64,000 nt of DNA. Source: SIG452 sp045638525 (GTDB lineage Bacteria > Bacillota > Clostridia > UMGS1840). Of this stretch, positions 41,376 to 51,241 are shown piece by piece. The position numbers were made by a program, and so were the translations under genes. Location: the NCBI GenBank assembly GCA_045638525.1, contig JAZUBQ010000005.1, forward strand, positions 1 to 64,000, written 5' to 3'. The notes under the pieces are model-generated. The model searched no databases. It worked only from the letters and a program-made list of their open reading frames with translations, and was not told the origin of the DNA. Positions within the stretch are counted from its first letter, which is position 1; each line of letters begins with the position of its first letter.

Positions 41376-43307
41376 ATGGGATATACACTTGCAGAAAAAA
41401 TATTAAAAGAACACTTGGTTGAAGGCGAATTGAAACGGGGCAGCTCCATTGCAATCCGTATTGACCAGACTTTAACTCAGGATGCAACAGGCACCATGGC
41501 TTACTTGGAGTTTGAAGCAATGGGCGTTAAACGGGTAAAAACCGAAAAATCTGTTGCTTACATTGATCATAACACCTTACAATCTGGATTTGAAAATGCT
41601 GACGACCATCGTTTTATTGGCAGCATTTGTAAGAAACATGGGGTTTATTTTTCTCGTCCCGGTAACGGAATTTGTCATCAGGTTCATCTGGAACGTTTTG
41701 GTATCCCCGGTAAAACCTTAATTGGTTCCGATTCTCACACTCCTACAGGAGGTGGTATCGGTATGATTGCAATCGGAGCAGGTGGTATGGATGTTGCTGT
41801 TGCTATGGGCGGTGGCGCATATCATATTGTTTGTCCGGAAATTGTGAAAGTAGAATTGACCGGAAAATTAAGTCCCTGGGTAAGTGCGAAAGATGTTATT
41901 TTGGAAGTATTACGAATCTTGTCCGTAAAAGGTGGGGTTGGTAAAATTATTGAATATGCGGGAGAAGGTGTTAAAACTTTATCCGTTCCCGAACGTGCAA
42001 CCATTACCAATATGGGTGCAGAATTAGGTGCAACCACCTCCATCTTCCCGTCAGATGAAATTACTCGTACATTTTTAAAAGCACAAAAGAGAGAAGAAGA
42101 TTATACTCCTTTAGAAGCAGATGCTGATGCAGTATATGATAAGGTTATTTCTATTAACCTGTCTGAATTAAAGCCTTTGGCTGCTTGTCCACATTCTCCC
42201 GATAACATCAAATCGGTTGAAGAAATCGGTAATATGAAGATTGATCAGGTTTGTATCGGTTCTTGCACCAACTCTTCTTTGTTGGATATGATGAAGGTTG
42301 CTCATATTTTAAAAGGAAAAACCGTTCATCCTGATGTTTCCTTATCCATTGCTCCCGGTTCCAAACAGGTTTTAAATATGTTAGCTGAAAACGGAGCATT
42401 GTCTGTTTTGATTGATGCAGGTGCAAGGATCTTAGAAAGTGCTTGCGGTCCTTGCATTGGTATGGGACAGTCTCCCAATTCAAAAGGGATTTCTTTAAGA
42501 ACCTTTAACCGTAATTTTGAAGGAAGATCCGGTACCAAAGATGGTCAAATTTATCTGGTTTCTCCTGAAATGGCTGCTATTTCTGCAATCAACGGTTATC
42601 TCACCGATCCCAGAGAAATAGGGGATATGCCCGATTTCAAATTACCTGAAGTATTCACTATTAACGATAATATGATTGTTCCTCCTGTTGCGGAGGAAGA
42701 TATGGATTCTGTTGAAGTGTTGAGAGGTCCTAACATCAAACCGTTCCCCACATCTGAGCCTTTGGATGACAGCATTCATGCAGGAGTTAGCTTGAAAGTT
42801 GGCGACAATATTACAACTGACCATATTATGCCTGCAGGCGCAAAAATTCTGCCCTTGCGTTCCAACATTCCTGCAATTTCCAAATTCTGTTTTGCAGTAT
42901 GTGACGAAGGATTCCATGACAGAGCACTGGAAATGAAAAAATCCATTATCATCGGCGGAGCAAACTATGGTCAGGGCTCCTCACGTGAACATGCTGCATT
43001 AGCTCCTTTATATTTGGGTGTTAAAGCAGTAATCACAAAATCATTTGCCAGAATTCATAAGGCAAACTTAATCAATGCAGGTATCGTTCCTTTAACATTC
43101 CAAAACGAAGCAGATTATGATGCAATTGAATTAGGCGATGAATTAGAACTGAATCATATTAAATCTGCAATTTCCGATAATACTGCTATTGTATTGGTTA
43201 ATAAAACAAAAAATAAAGAAATTCCGCTTGTTCAGGAATTTTCTGATAGAGACCGTGAAATGTTGATCGACGGTGGACTGTTGAACTTTACTAAAAATCG
43301 TGCATAA
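41376..43307 (+). CDS. acnA: aconitate hydratase
   Basis: Isomerises citrate to isocitrate with a [4Fe-4S] cluster. The 643-aa enzyme has cluster ligands in CIGSCTNSS and CGPCIGMG, a DSHTPTGGGIG substrate loop, and a C-terminal swivel domain with GQGSSREHAALAPL. It is the short (about 640 aa) mitochondrial-like type common in Clostridia. I start at ATG 41376 with GAGGTGA five bases upstream; an in-frame TTG at 41346 lies inside the leader hairpin and is unlikely. Citrate synthase is not in the window. Followed by icd after 15 bases. Confidence 0.95.
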   Translation: MGYTLAEKILKEHLVEGELKRGSSIAIRIDQTLTQDATGTMAYLEFEAMGVKRVKTEKSVAYIDHNTLQSGFENADDHRFIGSICKKHGVYFSRPGNGICHQVHLERFGIPGKTLIGSDSHTPTGGGIGMIAIGAGGMDVAVAMGGGAYHIVCPEIVKVELTGKLSPWVSAKDVILEVLRILSVKGGVGKIIEYAGEGVKTLSVPERATITNMGAELGATTSIFPSDEITRTFLKAQKREEDYTPLEADADAVYDKVISINLSELKPLAACPHSPDNIKSVEEIGNMKIDQVCIGSCTNSSLLDMMKVAHILKGKTVHPDVSLSIAPGSKQVLNMLAENGALSVLIDAGARILESACGPCIGMGQSPNSKGISLRTFNRNFEGRSGTKDGQIYLVSPEMAAISAINGYLTDPREIGDMPDFKLPEVFTINDNMIVPPVAEEDMDSVEVLRGPNIKPFPTSEPLDDSIHAGVSLKVGDNITTDHIMPAGAKILPLRSNIPAISKFCFAVCDEGFHDRALEMKKSIIIGGANYGQGSSREHAALAPLYLGVKAVITKSFARIHKANLINAGIVPLTFQNEADYDAIELGDELELNHIKSAISDNTAIVLVNKTKNKEIPLVQEFSDRDREMLIDGGLLNFTKNRA

Positions 43308-43322
43308 AAGGAGAAAATAACA

Positions 43323-44480
43323 ATGGATAAAATTCAGATTGCAAAAGAAAAATTTGAAAAAATATTGGAAAAACAGTTAAAAAGAGTTGAAATGATTAAC
43401 TCTAACAAAGAATTTAAAAATTTTAAAGCTTTAGACACCATCACCATCGGTGTTTGTGGTGGAGATGGTATCGGTCCCAGAATTACCGGAGAAGGTCAGA
43501 AAATTCTGGAATTCTTATTAAAAGATGAAGTAGCAAAAGGAAAAGTTGTATTTAAAATCATTGACGGTTTAACGATTGAACGTCGTGCAGAATTAAATAA
43601 AGCTATTCCCGATGACACTTTAGCAGAATTGAAATCTTGTGACGTAATTTTGAAAGGGCCTACCACTACACCCAGAAAAGGTGATCCGTGGCCAAATGTT
43701 GAAAGTGCAAACGTTGCAATGAGAAAAGAATTAGATTTATTTGCGAATGTGCGTCCTGTAAAAGTTCCCGAAGAGGGAATTGACTGGGCATTCTTCCGTG
43801 AAAATACCGAAGGTTCCTACGCTTTGGGATCTGAAGGTTTTGAAGTGGATGATGATTTGGCGATTGACTTCTGTGTTACCACCACCGAAGGGACCGAACG
43901 TATTGCAAGAGCAGCATTTGAATATGCAAAAGCAAACGGTAAAAACAGAGTTTCTATCGTAACAAAAGCAAATGTTGTGAAAACTACTGACGGTAAATTT
44001 TTAAAACTTTGTAACGAAGTTGCCAAAGATTACCCCGGAATTGAAGTGGATGACTGGTACATTGATATTATGACAGCAAAACTGATTGATAAAAAAAGAA
44101 GAACTCATTTTCAGGTTCTGATTTTACCCAATCTGTATGGTGATATTTTAACGGATGAAGCAGCTGAGTTCCAAGGTGGTGTTGGTACCGCAGGTTCTGC
44201 GAACTTAGGAAAACAGTATGCAATGTTTGAAGCAATTCACGGTTCTGCTCCCAGAATGGTGCAGGAAGGTAGAGACATCTATGCCGATCCCTGTTCTATT
44301 TTCCGTGCTTGTGTTATGTTGTTATCCCACATTGGTTACACGGAAGCTGCAAATAAATTGGAAAAAGCTTTAGATATTTGTATGTATACCGAGAAAAAAG
44401 TTGTTATCACCGGCAGAGCTGACGGTGCAACCAGTGCAGAATTTTCTCAGTATGTAATGGATACTGTTGCATCAATGTAA
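43323..44480 (+). CDS. icd: isocitrate/isopropylmalate family dehydrogenase, probable isocitrate dehydrogenase
   Basis: A 385-aa enzyme of the beta-decarboxylating dehydrogenase family. Early motif GVCGGDGIGPRITGEG, substrate-binding FRENTEGSYALGSEG, then LPNLYGDILTDEAAEFQGG and IHGSAPRMVQEGRDIYADP. Its place directly after acnA points to isocitrate oxidation to 2-oxoglutarate for glutamate synthesis. NAD or NADP preference is not judged. SD AAAGGAG. Isopropylmalate dehydrogenase is less likely, as no leu genes are near. Confidence 0.92.
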   Translation: MDKIQIAKEKFEKILEKQLKRVEMINSNKEFKNFKALDTITIGVCGGDGIGPRITGEGQKILEFLLKDEVAKGKVVFKIIDGLTIERRAELNKAIPDDTLAELKSCDVILKGPTTTPRKGDPWPNVESANVAMRKELDLFANVRPVKVPEEGIDWAFFRENTEGSYALGSEGFEVDDDLAIDFCVTTTEGTERIARAAFEYAKANGKNRVSIVTKANVVKTTDGKFLKLCNEVAKDYPGIEVDDWYIDIMTAKLIDKKRRTHFQVLILPNLYGDILTDEAAEFQGGVGTAGSANLGKQYAMFEAIHGSAPRMVQEGRDIYADPCSIFRACVMLLSHIGYTEAANKLEKALDICMYTEKKVVITGRADGATSAEFSQYVMDTVASM

Positions 44481-44523
44481 TCTTCTTAAATTTTAAGATA
44501 ACAAAGAAAGTAGATTATAAAAT

Positions 44524-45186
44524 ATGGAACAAAGAAAAAAGGTTTCTGAAGCTGTTATCAAGCGACTTCCCAGGTATTACCGCCATTTATCACAGTTGTT
44601 GGAAGGGAATATTGACCGTATTTCCTCCAACGAATTGGCTCAAAGAATGAATATTACTGCATCACAAGTCCGCCAGGATCTTAATAATTTTGGCGGATTT
44701 GGGCAGCAGGGATATGGTTACAATGTAAAAATTCTGCAAGCTGAAATCGGTAATATTTTGGGCTTAGGGCAAGAACTGTCTTGTGTATTGATTGGCGCAG
44801 GTAATTTAGGGCACGCAGTTGCAAATTATACCAACTTTGAACGTCGGGGATTTAAAATCAAAGGAATATTTGATAATAATCCGGATGTTATCGGTACTGA
44901 AATTAATAAAATGGTTGTGCAGTCTGTTGATAATTTGATTGATTTTATCAAAGAAAATAAAATTCAGATTGCAATGTTAACATTACCTGCTACTTCTGTT
45001 AAAGAATTGATTGATAATATTGTGGAAGCGGGAATCAAAGGTATCTGGAATTTCTCTTATCTGGATATGGAAGTTCCAAACCATGTGGCACTTGTGAATG
45101 TGCATTTGTCTGACAGCTTGATGACACTTGCATATAAGATCAATGAAATTGAAAATTTGAAAATTGTAAAGCAAGATTCTCAATAG
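44524..45186 (+). CDS. rex: redox-sensing transcriptional repressor Rex
   Basis: NADH-sensing repressor of fermentation and respiration genes. The 220-aa protein has an N-terminal winged helix (KRLPRYYRHLSQLLEG, MNITASQVRQDLNNFGGFGQQG) and a Rossmann domain with VLIGAGNLGHAVANY. It lies in the acnA-icd operon and a Rex-like site precedes acnA, so it may govern its own transcript. It starts 43 bases after icd and is 22 bases before polC. Confidence 0.97.
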   Translation: MEQRKKVSEAVIKRLPRYYRHLSQLLEGNIDRISSNELAQRMNITASQVRQDLNNFGGFGQQGYGYNVKILQAEIGNILGLGQELSCVLIGAGNLGHAVANYTNFERRGFKIKGIFDNNPDVIGTEINKMVVQSVDNLIDFIKENKIQIAMLTLPATSVKELIDNIVEAGIKGIWNFSYLDMEVPNHVALVNVHLSDSLMTLAYKINEIENLKIVKQDSQ

Positions 45187-45208
45187 AAAGCATTATTGGA
45201 GAAATAGT

Positions 45209-48200
45209 ATGAATTTGGTTGAAATTTTTTCACAATCAAAAGCAGTTTTGGAATATCAAACTGTTCTTGGTAAAGGTGAAATTTTGGATTTTACTGTATA
45301 TGAAGCTCAAAAGAAAATAGAGGTTACAGTATTATTTTCTGAAATTCTTTCTAAAAATTTAATATTTACCATTGCGAAAAGTATTCGGGAAACCTATCAA
45401 TTATCTGCAATTAAATTGTACACCAGATATCCCGAGACTTTATTTTCAGAAGCCTATTTTAGCGAAATTCTTACCTATATTTCGCTAAAAATGCCCGGTG
45501 TAAAACAATTTTTAGAAAATTCTACTGCAACATATCAGAATCAAATTCTTACCATTCAACTTGCAGGAGCCGGTGCTGAGCTGCTATCACATAACGGAGC
45601 CGGTGAAGAAATTAAAAAGCTGGTCGAAGAAGAATTTTCGTTAGAGATTGACGTAATTTTTAAAGATGGGTATACCACTGAAGTTACTGCTGATAACTAT
45701 TTGGAAAAACGAGCAGAATATATTCGTGAAGCAGTTGCTTCTGAGATGGAAGAAACGTTAAAAGATCTTTCCGAAAAGAAGAAAAGTCCTGTTGTTATGG
45801 GAAAAGAAATCAAAGGAGAACCTATTGCGATTTCCTTGTTAAATGCAGAGAGTGGACGAGTTGTCATCTTGGGAACTGTATTCTTTTTGGAAGAACGTGA
45901 AACCAGAAACGGATTTATGGCACTCAATATGGATGTAACTGATGGCACATCCTCTATTACTGTGAAAAAACTGTTTACAAAAGAAGAGTACACAGCATTT
46001 TCTTCCAAAGTCAAAGTTGGTTCTTGCGTTAAAATCCGTGGCGAGACGATGTATGACAAATATTTAAGAGATTATGTCATCAATCCGTATGATATTTCGC
46101 TGGATGAAAAAGTTACTCGTCAGGATAACTGTGAAGAGAAGCGAATTGAGCTTCATTTGCACACCAAAATGTCTGCAGTTGATGGGGTTTCCGATGTTCA
46201 GAAACTAATTGATGCAGCTGCAAACTGGGGACATAAAGCCATAGCGATTACGGACCACGGTGTTTTGCAGGCATATCCGGAAGCTTACTTACATGTAAAA
46301 AAGAAAAAGCTTGACATCAAGCTTTTATTTGGCGTGGAATGTTATTTGTTGGATGATTTGGCGGAAATCTATCACGGCGATGAAGAAGTTATGTTGGATA
46401 CAGAATTTGTTGTGTTTGACTTAGAGACCACAGGTCTTTCTCCAAAAACAGAGAGAATTACTGAAATTGGTGCTGTAAAAATCAAAGATGGCAAAGTTGT
46501 CGATCGATTCTCTGAATTTGTAAATCCCGGTAAACCTCTGACACCTGAAATCTCAAATTTAACCGGGATTACGGACTCTATGCTTAGTGATAAACCGGAT
46601 GAAACGGTTGTGGTTCCAAGATTTATGGAATTTGTCGGGGATGCAGTTTTAGTTGCCCACAATGCTTCTTTTGATATGAGCTTTTTGGATGCTTCTTGTG
46701 AGCGTTTGGGTATTTTAAAAGACAGAAATTATCTGGATACCTTAGATTTGGCCAGAAGAATTTTCCCTGACCTTAAGAATCACAAATTAGATACGTTGGC
46801 AAAAGAAACCCATGTGGTATTGGAAGGGCATCACAGAGCAGTAAACGATGCAGAAGCATTGTATGGTATTTTTCTGGTTCTATTGGAAAAAGTTGCGGAA
46901 CAAGGAATTTCAAAACTGTTTGAAATGAATACTAAACTTTCAAAAAACACCGATACTCTACGTCCATACCATGGAATTATTTTAGTAAAAAATAAAGAAG
47001 GTTTACTGAATTTATACAAATTAGTGACCAATTCCAATTTACTGCACTTTAAAAAACGTCCTCGAATGTTAAAAAGTGAACTTCAGCAAATGCACAACGG
47101 TTTAATATATGGAAGTGCTTGTGAAGCAGGGGAGCTTTTTAACGCAATCAAATCAGGTGCAAAACAAAGTGCAATCGAAAAAATTGCATCTTTTTATGAT
47201 TTTTTAGAAGTGCAACCGTTGGGAAATAACGAATTTATGGTTGACAGCGGACAATGCAGTGAAGCGGATTTAATTCGATTCAACAAAGAAATTATAGAGC
47301 TTGGTAAAAAACTCAATAAACCCGTTGTTGCAACGGGAGACGTACATTTTTTAAATCCTGAGGACAGTGCGTATCGTAAAATTTTAATGTACGGTCATGG
47401 TTTTAAAGATGCGGATAAACAAGCTCCTTTATATCTTAGAACCACCGAAGAAATGCTGGAGGAATTCTGGTATCTGGATGAAGAAACAAAAAAAGAAATT
47501 GTTATCACCAATCCCAACTTGATTTGTGATATGTGTGACGATGAAATCGTTCCGATTCCAAAAGAAAAACATCCGCCTGTCATTCCCGGTGCTGAAGATG
47601 AATTAAGAGATATGACTTATCAACGTGCCAAAGAAATTTACGGAGAAGATATTCCCGATTTGGTAAAAGAACGTATGGATAAGGAACTGAATTCCATCAT
47701 TACAAACGGCTTCTCGGTAATGTACATTATTGCGCAGAAGCTGGTAAAAAAATCTTTACAGGATGGATATTTGGTAGGTTCCCGAGGTTCTGTTGGTTCT
47801 TCTTTTGTTGCATTTTTATCAGGAATTACCGAAGTAAATGCGCTTTGCGCACATTATATTTGTGAAAATCCTGATTGTAAATATTCCGAGTTTTTCACCA
47901 ACGGTGAATACAATTCCGGATACGATATGCCGGAAAAGATTTGTCCAAACTGCGGAAGAAAATTAAAGCAGGACGGACACGATATCCCATTTGAAACTTT
48001 CTTAGGATTCAATGGTGATAAAGAACCTGATATTGACTTAAACTTTTCGGGTGACTATCAGCCCATCATTCACAAATATTGTGAAGAGATTTTCGGAGAA
48101 GGTCACGTTTTCCGTGCAGGAACCATTTCTACCATTGCTGAAAAGAATGCTATGGGCTATGTTAGAAAATATGTGGAGGAAAATAATCTTCAGGTTCACT

Positions 48201-49450
48201 CAGCTGAAATGAGACGTCTTGCAATGGGCTGTGAAGGCGTGAAAAAAACTACCGGACAGCATCCCGGTGGTGTTATGATTGTACCAAAAGAAAATGAAGT
48301 ATTTGAATTTTGTCCCATTGCACATCCTGCTGACGATAGCGAAAGTGATATCGTTACCACTCATTTTGCATACACATATTTGCACGATTGTTTGTTAAAA
48401 CTTGACTTACTTGGTCACGACGATCCTACGATGATTCGTATGCTTAAGGATTTAACCGGTCTTGACCCTCAAACAATTCCGTTAGAAGATAAAGATACAA
48501 TGTCGTTATTTACAGGTACCGGAGCGCTAGGAGTAACCCCTGAAGATATCAATTCTCCGGTTGGTACGTTTGGTGTGCCGGAATTCGGTACAAAATTCGT
48601 TCGTCAGATGCTTGTGGATACCAAACCGACAACATTCTCTGAATTGGTACGTATTTCAGGACTTTCTCACGGAACGGATGTATGGCTCAATAATGCGCAG
48701 GACTTAATTAACTCGGGAACAACAACCTTAAAAGAAGCCATTTGTACTCGTGACGACATTATGACCTATCTGATTTATAAAAATTTACCTCCCAAAACAG
48801 CCTTTACCATTATGGAAAGCGTGCGTAAAGGGAAGGGACTCAATGACGAATGGGAAGCTATTATGCGTGAACACGATGTTCCGGAATGGTATATTGACAG
48901 CTGTAAGAAAATCAAATATATGTTCCCGAAAGCTCACGCAGTTGCCTATGTAACAATGGCTTTTAGAATTGCATATTATAAAGTGCATCATCCTTTGGCA
49001 TATTACGCTACTTATTTTAGTGTTCGTGCTGACGATTTTGATGCTGATATTATGGTGGGCGACAAAGTTATCCCAAAAATTAAAGAATATGAAGCCATTG
49101 GTTCTGATGCCAATGCGAAAGAGAAAAACATTCTTACCATTTTGGAAATGTGTAATGAAATGCAAAAACGAGGTTTTTCCTTCTTGCCTGTTGATTTATA
49201 TAAATCTGATGCAACCAAATTTATGATTGAAGATAACGCACTCAGAATGCCTTTTACTGCAATGAAAGGACTTGGAGCGACAGCAGCAGAAACCATTGTT
49301 GCTGCAAGAGAAGAAGAACCGTTTTTCTCAAAAGATGATTTATTAACCAGAACCAAAATTTCCAAAACTATTTTAGAACAGATGGATCAAATGGGATGTA
49401 CAGCAGGTCTCCCTGATTCCTCTCAGGTTGGAATTTTTGATTTGTTTTAA
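45209..49450 (+). CDS. polC: DNA polymerase III subunit alpha, PolC type
   Basis: Replicative polymerase of low-GC Gram-positive bacteria. 1413 aa, the usual size. An N-terminal region and OB-fold (about residues 210-300) are followed by PHP domain HLHTKMSAVDGVSDVQKL, an inserted 3'-5' proofreading exonuclease (FVVFDLETTGLSP, then VAHNASFDMSFL and GHHRAVNDAEALY), a second PHP part, then the palm with PDIDLNFSGDYQP and the HHH and zinc motifs (CENPDCKYSEF, KICPNCGRK). The exonuclease inside PHP marks PolC rather than DnaE. Its place beside rex and acnA is unusual to me. Confidence 0.99.
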   Translation: MNLVEIFSQSKAVLEYQTVLGKGEILDFTVYEAQKKIEVTVLFSEILSKNLIFTIAKSIRETYQLSAIKLYTRYPETLFSEAYFSEILTYISLKMPGVKQFLENSTATYQNQILTIQLAGAGAELLSHNGAGEEIKKLVEEEFSLEIDVIFKDGYTTEVTADNYLEKRAEYIREAVASEMEETLKDLSEKKKSPVVMGKEIKGEPIAISLLNAESGRVVILGTVFFLEERETRNGFMALNMDVTDGTSSITVKKLFTKEEYTAFSSKVKVGSCVKIRGETMYDKYLRDYVINPYDISLDEKVTRQDNCEEKRIELHLHTKMSAVDGVSDVQKLIDAAANWGHKAIAITDHGVLQAYPEAYLHVKKKKLDIKLLFGVECYLLDDLAEIYHGDEEVMLDTEFVVFDLETTGLSPKTERITEIGAVKIKDGKVVDRFSEFVNPGKPLTPEISNLTGITDSMLSDKPDETVVVPRFMEFVGDAVLVAHNASFDMSFLDASCERLGILKDRNYLDTLDLARRIFPDLKNHKLDTLAKETHVVLEGHHRAVNDAEALYGIFLVLLEKVAEQGISKLFEMNTKLSKNTDTLRPYHGIILVKNKEGLLNLYKLVTNSNLLHFKKRPRMLKSELQQMHNGLIYGSACEAGELFNAIKSGAKQSAIEKIASFYDFLEVQPLGNNEFMVDSGQCSEADLIRFNKEIIELGKKLNKPVVATGDVHFLNPEDSAYRKILMYGHGFKDADKQAPLYLRTTEEMLEEFWYLDEETKKEIVITNPNLICDMCDDEIVPIPKEKHPPVIPGAEDELRDMTYQRAKEIYGEDIPDLVKERMDKELNSIITNGFSVMYIIAQKLVKKSLQDGYLVGSRGSVGSSFVAFLSGITEVNALCAHYICENPDCKYSEFFTNGEYNSGYDMPEKICPNCGRKLKQDGHDIPFETFLGFNGDKEPDIDLNFSGDYQPIIHKYCEEIFGEGHVFRAGTISTIAEKNAMGYVRKYVEENNLQVHSAEMRRLAMGCEGVKKTTGQHPGGVMIVPKENEVFEFCPIAHPADDSESDIVTTHFAYTYLHDCLLKLDLLGHDDPTMIRMLKDLTGLDPQTIPLEDKDTMSLFTGTGALGVTPEDINSPVGTFGVPEFGTKFVRQMLVDTKPTTFSELVRISGLSHGTDVWLNNAQDLINSGTTTLKEAICTRDDIMTYLIYKNLPPKTAFTIMESVRKGKGLNDEWEAIMREHDVPEWYIDSCKKIKYMFPKAHAVAYVTMAFRIAYYKVHHPLAYYATYFSVRADDFDADIMVGDKVIPKIKEYEAIGSDANAKEKNILTILEMCNEMQKRGFSFLPVDLYKSDATKFMIEDNALRMPFTAMKGLGATAAETIVAAREEEPFFSKDDLLTRTKISKTILEQMDQMGCTAGLPDSSQVGIFDLF

Positions 49451-49474
49451 GATTGTTCTAAAGTGAGGAAAAAT

Positions 49475-50038
49475 ATGCTAAACAATGCAGTTGTGTTGTC
49501 ACATTTTTATTTAAAACAATTTGTAAAAGACGGTTCTTTTGCCGTAGATGCCACCTGCGGAAATGGCGGCGATACCATCTTTTTGGCAGAATTGGTAGGA
49601 GCTTGTGGAAAAGTATTTGGCTTTGATATTCAAAAAGAAGCTATCGAAAATACAAAACAGCGGTTAAAAAATGCAAATTTAGAAGACAGGGTGCAATTAA
49701 TTTTAGATGGACACCAAACTATGGGTGATTATCTGAAAGAAGAAATGGCAGATGCTTTTGTATTTAATTTAGGATATCTTCCCAAAGGCGATCACTCCCT
49801 GCATACAAAATCAGACACCACAATTTTAGCCATTGAAACTGCATTAGAACATCTCAAAAAAGAGGGGATTATTGCCATTAGTATTTACCATGGCGGTGAC
49901 AGCGGCTACGAGGAAAGAGATCGTGTTCTTTCTTATTTGGAATCGCTGGATAAGCATCATTATAATGTGATAATTCATACCTATTCCAATAAACCAAATG
50001 ACCCACCGATTTTGGCAATTATTTGTCATAATCGTTAA
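49475..50038 (+). CDS. mnmM: tRNA (mnm5s2U) methyltransferase-type, YtqB/MnmM family
   Basis: A 187-aa class I SAM-dependent methyltransferase. Motif I is VDATCGNGGDTIFLAEL and motif IV-like FNLGYLPKGDHSL is diagnostic of the YtqB family. B. subtilis YtqB, renamed MnmM, methylates nm5s2U at the tRNA wobble base. I start at ATG 49475: the upstream GTG 49463 sits in the SD (GTGAGGA). The gene follows polC by 24 bases and precedes tatD. Older annotation calls it rRNA methylase. Confidence 0.88.
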   Translation: MLNNAVVLSHFYLKQFVKDGSFAVDATCGNGGDTIFLAELVGACGKVFGFDIQKEAIENTKQRLKNANLEDRVQLILDGHQTMGDYLKEEMADAFVFNLGYLPKGDHSLHTKSDTTILAIETALEHLKKEGIIAISIYHGGDSGYEERDRVLSYLESLDKHHYNVIIHTYSNKPNDPPILAIICHNR

Positions 50039-50069
50039 ACAGATAAAGAAGGGCAGGGGAGATTACCTA

Positions 50070-50828
50070 ATGATTATTGATAGCCATAGCCACTATGATG
50101 ACGAACGTTTTGATAGTGATCGTGAAGAATTGTTAGTCAATTTAAAAAATAACAATGTAGAAAAAATTATCAATGTTGGTTATGATTTGCAATCCAGTAA
50201 AAATGCAGTGAAACTTGCAAATACCTATGATTTTTGTTATGCTGCGGTTGGATTCCATCCCAGTGACGCAGATAAATGTAATGAAGATGCACTTCGCGAG
50301 TTGACCCTGTTGACCAAAGATCCAAAAGTAGTTTGTTGGGGTGAAATCGGTTTGGATTACCATTATGATAATGTAAACAAAGATTTACAGAAAACAGTTT
50401 TTGAAAAACAAATGGAAATTGCCAAAAATCTAAAGTTACCGGTTTCAATTCATACCAGAGATGCTATGGCAGATACCATAGAAATTGTAAAAAAAATCCA
50501 AACTCCTGGCGTGTTTCATTGTTATTCCGGTAGTTTGGAAATTGCCAAAGAATTGGTAAAAATTGGATATTATATTTCGTTTTCCGGAACAGTAACTTAT
50601 AAAAACGCAAAAAATGTAAAAGAAGTTGCAACATGGATTCCGGCTGACCGATATTTAATTGAAACAGATTGTCCGTATTTATCACCGGAGCCTGTACGCG
50701 GAACCCGTAACGATTCATCCAATTTGAATTATACTGCACAACACATTGCAGAACTTCGGAATATTCCGGTGGAACAAGTTATCAGAGAAACCAATGAAAA
50801 TACTAAGAGACTATTTGGCATCATATAA
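50070..50828 (+). CDS. tatD: TatD family hydrolase (Mg-dependent DNase)
   Basis: A 252-aa TIM-barrel metal hydrolase. The motifs are IDSHSHYDDERF (metal ligands HxH), AVGFHPSDADKC, WGEIGLDYHYDN, SIHTRDAM, FHCYSGSLEIA and ETDCPYLSPEP. I begin at ATG 50070, since GGGGAG lies just upstream and the alternative 49998 overlaps mnmM. TatD proteins are 3'-5' exonucleases in DNA or RNA quality control. The operon ends here. Confidence 0.95.
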   Translation: MIIDSHSHYDDERFDSDREELLVNLKNNNVEKIINVGYDLQSSKNAVKLANTYDFCYAAVGFHPSDADKCNEDALRELTLLTKDPKVVCWGEIGLDYHYDNVNKDLQKTVFEKQMEIAKNLKLPVSIHTRDAMADTIEIVKKIQTPGVFHCYSGSLEIAKELVKIGYYISFSGTVTYKNAKNVKEVATWIPADRYLIETDCPYLSPEPVRGTRNDSSNLNYTAQHIAELRNIPVEQVIRETNENTKRLFGII

Positions 50829-51191
50829 AAATATTCTATCGGATTCTGACGCATAATTTTAATCATGTTCTTAATAAATTATTGGCTGATTTTAAGTTAA
50901 CGTGGTAATTTTTAATAACCAAATATTAAAAAACAGAAATTAAAACTTACAGGATATATTAAATAATAAAATTGCTTATCAGTAAATAAGTTTTTTTAAA
51001 AATAGAAATTTATTAACAAAATCAACTGTGAAGCAAATATCAACCATTATTTAAGACTTATACTATTTCCTTTATCATCACTACCCTATTTTCAACAAAA
51101 TTTTTATTTTGTTGAGTAAAATATCTTTTTTATTTCATAAAGGTTTCTACCAATATTTCAATTACCCTATTACAAACAACGTATTTTCCAT
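50829..51191. other. AT-rich non-coding region between converging operons
   Basis: About 360 bases with no convincing ORF. A weak hairpin CTTAT/ATAAG (50975-50990) followed by seven T could end the tatD transcript. Otherwise I see nothing but A/T-rich DNA with no obvious RNA gene. Confidence 0.5.
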
Positions 51192-51238
51192 AAAAAAACT
51201 ACTCGGATTTTTAAAAAATTAATCCGAGTAGTTTTTTT
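51192..51238. terminator. terminator of the large secreted protein gene
   Basis: AAAAAACTACTCGGATT pairs with AATCCGAGTAGTTTTTT; the stem is flanked by A and T runs so it can work in either direction. Confidence 0.85.
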
Positions 51239-51241
51239 CTA